Source: Clostridiales bacterium
GTDB lineage: Bacteria; Bacillota_B; Dehalobacteriia; UBA4068
Direction: 5' to 3'
Length of the DNA: 10,559 bases
Assembly (NCBI GenBank): GCA_009782975.1
Contig: WRIA01000008.1
Coordinates: forward strand, 1-10,559
Within the stretch, counting starts at the first letter, position 1, and the number at the start of each line of letters is the position of its first letter. Below the pieces are notes generated by a model. That model was not told the DNA's origin. It searched no databases and saw nothing but the letters and a program-made list of their open reading frames with translations. The position numbers and the translations under genes were made by a program. Shown here in pieces: positions 5,865 to 10,559 of this stretch.

Positions 5865-7646
5865 ATGCGCATAAAAGACCTGCTGGCAGGGGATACACGC
5901 CCCATACTGGCCGACGGAGCCTACGGCACCTATTACCGCAGCCTTACCGGTGACGACGGCCCCTGCGAACTGGCCAATATAGTACAGCCGCAGTTGGTGC
6001 TGGATATGCACCGCCATTATATGGAAGCAGGGGCGCGTGTGCTGTATAGCAACACCTTTGCCGCCGGACAATTGTTGGCGAGAGACGAAGCCCGCCTTAA
6101 GCCGGTAATAGAAGCGGGTTGGGCCTTGGCGAAGCAGGCGGCGGGAGATACGGCCGCGGTACTGGCGGATATCGGCTATATTACCTACAAAGACGCCGCC
6201 CGGCAGCAGGAGGAAGAAAAAGCCGACCGCTACCTGCAATTGGCGGAGTTGTTCCATAAAGCCGGCGCCACGGATTTTGTGTTTGAGACCATGGCGGAGT
6301 TTTCTCTTTTAAAGCCGGCCTTAAGCTATTTGCGGCGTAAGCTGCCGGATGCTTTTATACTGGTCACTTTTGCCGTTTCTCAGGACGGCTACAGCAAAAA
6401 GGGCCGTTATTACAGGGATTTACTGGACGCCGCTTTTGCCTGCCCGGATGTTTCCGCAGCCGGGCTAAACTGCGTATGCGGCCCCGGCCATATTTTTAGC
6501 CTGCTGGCCTCCTACCCCGCAGGCGGGCGGCTGCTGGCGGCATTGCCTAACGCAGGGTATCCCAGCATGGTGGATATGCGTCCTGTTTACGGAAATAATG
6601 AGGATTACTTTGCCGCCCGCCTGCGGGAACTGGGGGAAGCGGGCTGCTTTATGGTAGGCGGCTGCTGCGGTACCACACCGGCCCATATAGCCAGGGCATC
6701 CTCTGTTTTAGCTGCCCCGCAGCAGCCTGTTAAAGCGGTAGATCCGGCCATACGCAAACAAAAGCAGCCCGCCGCCTCTTTGGCCAGGGATACAGCGGAT
6801 GTAAGGGAGAGCTTTGCCGCCAAGCTGCGTGCGGGCCGCCGGGTAACGGTGGTGGAACTTAACCCCCCTGCGGCCTGCGACGCCGGACATTTTATGGAGG
6901 CGGCGCGCTTTGCAAAGGAGGCCGGAGCCGATATTTTAAGCGTTACCGATTCCCCGTTGGCCCGCGCCCGCGCCGACAGCCTGATGTTGGCGGCCAAGCT
7001 GCGGCGGGAAGCAGGCGTAGAGGTACTGCCCCATTTAAGCTGCCGCGACCGCAACCGCCGGGGCATAAAGGCGGCGCTTTTGGCCGCGGCCATAGAGGAT
7101 ATACGCTATGTGCTGGCGGTACGGGGCGATACCAGCGACGATGGCGTATTTAGCCTTAGTTCCCGGGAATTGATGGCCTTTATAGAAAGCCTGAACAGGG
7201 AACTACTGGCAAAAAACAGCTTTTTTACAGGGGGCGCTTTAAATATAAATGCCTGCAATTTTTCCGCCGAACTGAAAAGAGCCCACGCCAAGGAGGATGC
7301 CGGCTGCTCTTTTTTCCTGACCCAACCGGTATTCGACGCACAGGGCGTGGAAAACGTGGCAAAAGCAACGGAAGGGCTAAAAAGCCCGGTACTGGCCGGT
7401 ATTTTGCCCCTGGCCGGATACAAAAACGCCCTATTTTTACAACAGGAGGTCGGCGGTATCACTATACCCGCAGCACTGCTGCACAGCCTGGAACACAAGG
7501 ACGCCGCCGCCACAAGGCAAATTTCCCTGGATCACTGCCGCTTTATGATGAAGGAGCTTGAACCGCTCTGCGCGGGCTTTTATTTTATGACCCCCCTGAA
7601 TAAAATAGAGTGGGTCTGCGAACTTATGACAGATGATGAACAATGA
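5865..7646 (+). CDS. Bifunctional homocysteine S-methyltransferase / methylenetetrahydrofolate reductase
   Basis: The 593-aa protein has two domains. Residues 1 to about 285 are a homocysteine S-methyltransferase barrel: DGAYGTYY at the start, CELANI, SNTFAA, and the zinc-binding cysteines C203 (LNCVCG) and C267/C268 (GGCCGTTPAHI). Residues from about 320 to the end are a methylenetetrahydrofolate reductase: E331 in VELNPP, D422 in AVRGD, and FFLTQPVFD. E331 and D422 are spaced like Glu28 and Asp120 of E. coli MetF. The order matches the fused enzymes typified by B. subtilis YitJ. In the cytosol the C-terminal half reduces methylene-THF to methyl-THF with a flavin, and the N-terminal half methylates homocysteine to methionine. 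The start is well set by AAGGAGG (5853-5859) 5 nt before ATG. The flavin-domain motif reads NPPAAC where DPPR is usual, a mild deviation. The methyl donor used by the N-terminal domain cannot be read from the sequence. Confidence 0.92.
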   Translation: MRIKDLLAGDTRPILADGAYGTYYRSLTGDDGPCELANIVQPQLVLDMHRHYMEAGARVLYSNTFAAGQLLARDEARLKPVIEAGWALAKQAAGDTAAVLADIGYITYKDAARQQEEEKADRYLQLAELFHKAGATDFVFETMAEFSLLKPALSYLRRKLPDAFILVTFAVSQDGYSKKGRYYRDLLDAAFACPDVSAAGLNCVCGPGHIFSLLASYPAGGRLLAALPNAGYPSMVDMRPVYGNNEDYFAARLRELGEAGCFMVGGCCGTTPAHIARASSVLAAPQQPVKAVDPAIRKQKQPAASLARDTADVRESFAAKLRAGRRVTVVELNPPAACDAGHFMEAARFAKEAGADILSVTDSPLARARADSLMLAAKLRREAGVEVLPHLSCRDRNRRGIKAALLAAAIEDIRYVLAVRGDTSDDGVFSLSSRELMAFIESLNRELLAKNSFFTGGALNINACNFSAELKRAHAKEDAGCSFFLTQPVFDAQGVENVAKATEGLKSPVLAGILPLAGYKNALFLQQEVGGITIPAALLHSLEHKDAAATRQISLDHCRFMMKELEPLCAGFYFMTPLNKIEWVCELMTDDEQ

Positions 7647-7647
7647 T

Positions 7648-7710
7648 AAAATGTTTAACTTCGCAAACAAAATGTTTAGATATCTAAATAAAATGTTTAA
7701 CTTCGCGAAT
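7648..7710. repeat. Three direct repeats with exact 21-bp period
   Basis: The 10-mer AAAATGTTTA starts at 7648, 7669 and 7690, exactly 21 bp apart. Units 1 and 3 also share the following AACTTCGC. Unit 2 instead carries the perfect 14-bp palindrome TTTAGATATCTAAA (7675-7688), and unit 3 ends in the palindrome TTCGCGAA (7702-7709). The array begins two bases after the methyltransferase/MTHFR stop codon. A 21-bp period equals two helical turns, which suits binding sites on one face of the DNA. It also equals seven codons: the frame ATG 7651 to TGA 7719 reads MFNFANK, MFRYLNK, MFNFANIF. No Shine-Dalgarno is seen for that frame. Repeats of this kind also occur at the ends of some insertion sequences, such as the IS21 family, but no transposase is present. 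Confidence 0.8.
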
Positions 7711-7714
7711 ATTT

Positions 7715-7727
7715 TTTGATCATCAAA
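7715..7727. other. Short inverted repeat next to the 21-bp array
   Basis: TTTGAT-C-ATCAAA is a perfect 6-bp inverted repeat around one base. It is too tight to fold as an RNA hairpin but has the form of a small operator half-site pair. It lies 55 bp upstream of the amidase start. The rest of the 7728-7781 spacer holds no convincing promoter. Confidence 0.3.
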
Positions 7728-7781
7728 TAATCCTTATCTGTTCCCCGTTTATCGTTTATTTAATTTTAGGTCGTGGTTTTT

Positions 7782-8912
7782 ATGTACCGCCTGCTAAAAA
7801 TATTATCCGCGCTGGCTTTAAGCGTCGTTATCTACGGGGCGCTGCTTTGGCATGGGCCGGAAGTGAACCGCCGCGCCGAAACCATCATCTGGGCCGAACC
7901 AAGGCTGGATAATATCTATATATACGGCGAAAACGCCCATTTTAGCCTGGAACCCGGCTACGGCGAAGATGTGCTGCTGATAAAAGAAAAGGGCCGCTTG
8001 TATTGCCGCCCTGCCGCGTATATAAACCGCGGGCTGTACCTGCCGGAGCTGGAAAGCGGCCTTTACCGCCTTTATGCCGCCGATTTAAGCGTGCTGGCCC
8101 CCAAAGATTTTGAGCTTACCGGCTATACCATCACCCGCGGCGGGCAGAACCTTTTTTATAGTTTTTACAGCGAAAAGGGGCGGCTGGTTTTAAGCGTGGA
8201 AGCGGTATCCGCCCTGCCGGAGGAGGTGTTCGATGTTATCATCGACGCCGGTCATGGCGGAGACAACAGCGGGGCTACCCGCCGTGGCCGCGAGGAAAAG
8301 GAGGAAAACCTGCGTTCCAGCCTGTACATGGCGGAGCTTTTCCGCGCGGCCGGATTGAAGGCGGCCCTTACCAGAAAAACAGATGAAATACCCGGCCAGC
8401 CCGGTGTAGCGGAGGCCGATATAGACCCCTATGTAGAGCAGGGACGTGTATATTTGGCTTATAGCACGCAGGCCAAATACTATATATCCAACCACTTGAA
8501 CGCTTCCGCCAAGGCCGATCTGCGGGGCTGGCAGCTTTTTCGCTCGGTGCAGGCGGACGAAGCCTGGCAGCTGGCTATCTCCGCCGCTTTCACCTGCTAC
8601 GGGCATCCGCCCAACAACTCTTATCCCCGTCTGGGGGAGGCGGGCATTTACCGCCGTTATTCCCAGGATAACGAGGAAACCGGCAGCGATTATTACTATA
8701 TACTGCGGGAAACCGGAGGGGAGCTATCCAGGCCGCGCAACTTTTCCGCCGCCTACCCCGGTATGGATCTGCGCCGGGGCGCGGAAGGCATACTGGTGGA
8801 GTATCTGTTTTTTGATAACTCCGCCGACCTTGAATATTGGGATGAAAACTGGCAGGGACTGGTGGAAGCGGTGGCGGATGGCTGTTTGCGCTATTGGGGC
8901 ATAATAAAATAA
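7782..8912 (+). CDS. Membrane-anchored N-acetylmuramoyl-L-alanine amidase (Amidase_3)
   Basis: The enzyme cleaves the amide bond between muramic acid and L-Ala of peptidoglycan outside the membrane. Numbered from ATG 7782 (376 aa), residues about 5-24 are a hydrophobic signal anchor. About 125 residues of beta-rich sequence of no recognised family follow, then the Amidase_3 domain from about 150. Its zinc and catalytic residues are visible: H158 (DAGHGG), E172 (REEKEENL), H238 (SNHLNAS) and E340 (ILVEYLFFDN). The catalytic domain resembles that of CwlD or AmiC, but CwlD is shorter and lacks the large N-terminal region, so neither name is given. An in-frame GTG at 7773 would add three residues. 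ATG 7782 is preferred because the only Shine-Dalgarno-like bases (AGG, 7768-7770) are too close to the GTG, but the signal is weak either way. It converges on alr with 34 bp between the stops. Confidence 0.87.
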   Translation: MYRLLKILSALALSVVIYGALLWHGPEVNRRAETIIWAEPRLDNIYIYGENAHFSLEPGYGEDVLLIKEKGRLYCRPAAYINRGLYLPELESGLYRLYAADLSVLAPKDFELTGYTITRGGQNLFYSFYSEKGRLVLSVEAVSALPEEVFDVIIDAGHGGDNSGATRRGREEKEENLRSSLYMAELFRAAGLKAALTRKTDEIPGQPGVAEADIDPYVEQGRVYLAYSTQAKYYISNHLNASAKADLRGWQLFRSVQADEAWQLAISAAFTCYGHPPNNSYPRLGEAGIYRRYSQDNEETGSDYYYILRETGGELSRPRNFSAAYPGMDLRRGAEGILVEYLFFDNSADLEYWDENWQGLVEAVADGCLRYWGIIK

Positions 8913-8951
8913 GCGGATACGCCTTTATAAAGACGATCCGCTTATTTTATT
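8903..8951. terminator. Bidirectional terminator containing both stop codons
   Basis: The arm 8903-8918 (AATAAAATAAGCGGAT) is the perfect reverse complement of 8936-8951, giving a 16-bp stem with a 17-nt loop. The loop contains the palindrome CTTTATAAAG (8923-8932). A/T-rich outer stems give a T-rich tail on both strands. The TAA of the amidase (8910-8912) and the TAA of alr (8949-8947 on minus) both lie inside the stem. Confidence 0.88.
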
Positions 8952-10080
8952 CGTTAAAATATATTCTGGGCAGGCGCTGTCCGAACCGGGCCACTACCTC
9001 GTCGGAGATAGTCTGCGCATTAAGGGCTATTTCCTCCGGTGTTATAAGCTCTTTGCCCTGCCGCCCCATTATCACCGCTTCGTCCCCGGCTTGCGCATCC
9101 GGTATATCCGTTATATCCGCCATAAGCTGATCCATGGTAACGCTGCCGACAATAGGCGCGCGGCGGCCGTTTATAAGCACAGACCCCCTGTTGCCCGTTA
9201 AGCGCGGTACGCCGTCCGCGTAGCCCAGGGGCAATGTGGCGATACGGCTTGGTCGCGCGGCCTGCCAGCGGCAGCTGTATCCTACATATTCCCCCGGTTG
9301 CAAGGTATGTATCTGCGCTATATTGGCCGTAACACGCATCACCAGCTTAAGCGGCAGTTTATTGCGCAGATGCTCCGCCGGGCAGCAACCGTACATCATT
9401 ATACCGGGGCGCACCATATCCAGCCAGGAGGCGGGAAAGCCCACCACGGCCGGGCTATTGGCTATATGCCGCAAAGGCGCCTTTAACCCTTGTGCCCTCA
9501 TGGCTTCCGTAAAATCCGAAAAACGCCGCAACTGCCCTTCGGCATGGCTAAGATCCGGGGCGTCTGCGCAGGCAAAATGACTGAAAACGCCCTCTACCTT
9601 AAGCTTGGGCAGGCTATAGAGGCGTTTCAGCTCCGCCATATCTGTGGGCCGGGAGGAAAAACCCAGGCGGGTAAGGCCGGTATCCAGCTTGATGTGTATG
9701 GCGGCGTTTTTGCGCAGCCTTACTGCCGCCGCGGAGATAGACGCGGCGTTTTCGTAATCGAAAACAGCCATTTGCACATTAAAGCGCAGGGCCTGCTCTA
9801 TCTCTGCCGGAGCTGTCCATCCCAGGTTAAGCATAGGCGCGGCGATACCTGTTTGACGCAGCTTTACCGCTTCGTCGATAGTGGCCACGGCTAAAGAGGC
9901 GGCTCCGGCAAAAAGCGCCGCCCGCGCTATGGGCAAAGCGCCGTGGCCATAGCCGTCTGCCTTTACCACGGCCATAAGCAAAGCAGGAGACACCTGGGCG
10001 CTCATTACCGCCACATTATGGCGCAGCGCGGCCAGATCCACCTCCAGGCGGGCCGGCCGGCCGGATATGCTGGGCTGCAC
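8947..10080 (-). CDS. alr: Alanine racemase
   Basis: A PLP enzyme that interconverts L- and D-alanine and supplies D-Ala for peptidoglycan in the cytosol. The 377-aa product has the PLP lysine K40 in AVVKADGYGHG. It also has KLDTGLTRLGF (the arginine that positions PLP and substrate), RPGIMMYG, the likely second catalytic base Y268 in VGYSCRW, LGYADGVPR and VTMDQ. The length is normal for the family (about 370-390). The start is taken as GTG 10080, because AAGGGAGGT (10095-10087) lies 6 nt before it. The longer frame from TTG 10101 would include that Shine-Dalgarno inside the coding region. The Gly that usually follows the catalytic Tyr is Ser here. It lies 108 bp downstream of nnrD on the same strand, a pairing common in Bacillota, so the two are probably co-transcribed. 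Confidence 0.95.
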   Translation of the reverse strand: MQPSISGRPARLEVDLAALRHNVAVMSAQVSPALLMAVVKADGYGHGALPIARAALFAGAASLAVATIDEAVKLRQTGIAAPMLNLGWTAPAEIEQALRFNVQMAVFDYENAASISAAAVRLRKNAAIHIKLDTGLTRLGFSSRPTDMAELKRLYSLPKLKVEGVFSHFACADAPDLSHAEGQLRRFSDFTEAMRAQGLKAPLRHIANSPAVVGFPASWLDMVRPGIMMYGCCPAEHLRNKLPLKLVMRVTANIAQIHTLQPGEYVGYSCRWQAARPSRIATLPLGYADGVPRLTGNRGSVLINGRRAPIVGSVTMDQLMADITDIPDAQAGDEAVIMGRQGKELITPEEIALNAQTISDEVVARFGQRLPRIYFNE

Positions 10081-10086
10081 GGATAT

Positions 10087-10095
10087 ACCTCCCTT
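10087..10095 (-). promoter_or_regulatory. Shine-Dalgarno that sets the alr start at GTG 10080
   Basis: AAGGGAGGT on the minus strand is a near-perfect match to the anti-Shine-Dalgarno and sits 6 nt before the GTG at 10080-10078. It lies inside the longest open frame, so the upstream TTG at 10101 is unlikely to be used. Confidence 0.8.
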
Positions 10096-10130
10096 GCGCA
10101 ACTGTTTTACGCGTAGTTTTTTATGTTTTT

Positions 10131-10155
10131 TAGGGCAGACACAAGGTCTGCCCTA
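10131..10155. repeat. Perfect 10-bp palindromic hairpin between nnrD and alr
   Basis: TAGGGCAGAC (10131-10140) and GTCTGCCCTA (10146-10155) flank the loop ACAAG. There is no T-run 3' of the stem on either strand; on minus it is followed by A-runs. It is therefore not a standard intrinsic terminator. Its G/C-rich stem with TA ends resembles the short dispersed palindromes seen in many Bacillota genomes. It could also be an mRNA stability or processing element within the nnrD-alr transcript. Copy number in the genome is unknown. Confidence 0.6.
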
Positions 10156-10188
10156 CTGCGTACATTGTTTATCGTATATCTTGATTTG

Positions 10189-10559
10189 TTAATTGTTGAT
10201 CGCCTTGAACGCCGCTCCTACATGCTTTAATATATCCTGCGGCAGCAGGGATGCCTCGCCCACGGCCTCCGCCGCCAGATCCCCTGCTTTGCCGTGCAGC
10301 CAGACCGCGCAGGCCGCCGCCACCGACGGGGCCAAACCCTGGGCCAGCAATGCCGCCACCATACCGGCCAGCACATCGCCGCTGCCCCCAACGGCCATTC
10401 CGGGATTACCGTTATTGTTAAGGAATATGCGTCCTTCCGGCGTGGCTATCAAGGTGCCCGCGCCCTTTAGTATCACTATAACCCCGCATTGCTTGGCAAA
10501 CTCCACAGCTACCTCTATGCGGTTTTCCTGTACTACCTCCACATGAACTCCCAAAAGCT
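10189..10559 (-). CDS. nnrD: ADP/ATP-dependent NAD(P)H-hydrate dehydratase, C-terminal part (partial)
   Basis: The enzyme repairs hydrated NADH and NADPH by an ADP- or ATP-driven dehydration. The visible C-terminal 123 codons carry the YjeF C-terminal (carbohydrate kinase-like) signatures: VILKGAGTLIATPEG, then NGNPGMAVGGSGDVLAGM with the catalytic Asp in GGSGD. The frame remains open to the window edge, and the two codons before the first TTG read Leu-Leu, matching the usual LLG of the family. The TTG at 10554 is thus internal and the gene continues off the right side. An epimerase (NnrE) domain is often fused upstream; whether it is present cannot be seen. The stop is 108 bp before the alr start. 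Confidence 0.92.
   Translation of the reverse strand, partial: LLGVHVEVVQENRIEVAVEFAKQCGVIVILKGAGTLIATPEGRIFLNNNGNPGMAVGGSGDVLAGMVAALLAQGLAPSVAAACAVWLHGKAGDLAAEAVGEASLLPQDILKHVGAAFKAINN

Noticed and set aside
6605..7093. Long minus-strand open frame inside the methyltransferase/MTHFR gene, and similar ones at 8190-8606 and 2528-2941
   Set aside because: They lie antisense to genes with clear catalytic motifs, have no recognisable domains and odd Ala/Arg- or Ser/Ile-rich composition, and are shadow frames.
7648..7710. A CRISPR array
   Set aside because: Only three units at a 21-bp period, with no separate spacers and no cas genes; repeat plus spacer would be far too short.
7711..7717. Intrinsic terminator at the T-run after the methyltransferase/MTHFR gene
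   Set aside because: The only stem before the T-run is the 8-bp palindrome TTCGCGAA, which cannot form a stable hairpin with a loop.
10081..10101. TTG 10101 as the start of alanine racemase
   Set aside because: It would place the strong Shine-Dalgarno AAGGGAGGT inside the coding region; GTG 10080 sits at the proper distance from it.
10131..10155. An intrinsic terminator for nnrD
   Set aside because: On the minus strand the stem is followed by A-runs, and on plus by mixed sequence; no T-tract follows on either strand.

Overview
The window looks like chromosomal DNA of an anaerobic Bacillota, probably a clostridial lineage. This is inferred from the gene content: a sensory [FeFe]-hydrogenase fusion, a fused homocysteine methyltransferase/MTHFR, and an nnrD-alr pair. 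The strong Shine-Dalgarno sequences, the consensus housekeeping promoters and the heavy use of ATA for isoleucine agree with it. The first 4.2 kb is visibly more AT-rich than the rest.

Layout. At the left edge is the 5' end of an unidentified gene on the minus strand (1-33), divergent from a very large plus-strand gene (162-4205). The large gene encodes a 1347-residue sensor. In order it has a 2x[4Fe-4S] ferredoxin domain, an [FeFe]-hydrogenase H-cluster domain, a further four-Cys Fe-S domain, three PAS domains, a histidine kinase core, a receiver, and a C-terminal bacteriohemerythrin with all seven iron ligands. A long bidirectional hairpin (4230-4291) separates it from a convergent gene for an exported, membrane-anchored WG-repeat protein (4320-5687, minus). 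That gene and the next one, a bifunctional homocysteine S-methyltransferase/methylenetetrahydrofolate reductase (5865-7646, plus), are read from back-to-back near-consensus promoters in one 177-bp gap. After it comes a short AT-rich spacer holding three 21-bp-period repeats, then a membrane-anchored N-acetylmuramoyl-L-alanine amidase (7782-8912, plus). The amidase converges on alanine racemase (8947-10080, minus) through a hairpin that includes both stop codons. Upstream of alr, and probably in the same operon, is the 3' part of the NAD(P)H-hydrate dehydratase gene nnrD (10189-10559, minus, cut by the window edge).

How they fit together. The sensor is a self-contained candidate for integrating H2 or redox state (H-cluster and Fe-S domains) with O2 or NO (hemerythrin) into one phosphotransfer output, but no partner regulator is visible. 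The methionine/folate enzyme, the NAD(P)H repair enzyme and the cell-wall genes (racemase making D-Ala, amidase cleaving the stem peptide) are ordinary housekeeping functions. The WG-repeat protein is likely a surface protein of unknown role.

The most unusual items are the hydrogenase-kinase-hemerythrin fusion and the 21-bp repeat array, which can also be read as a three-heptad micropeptide.
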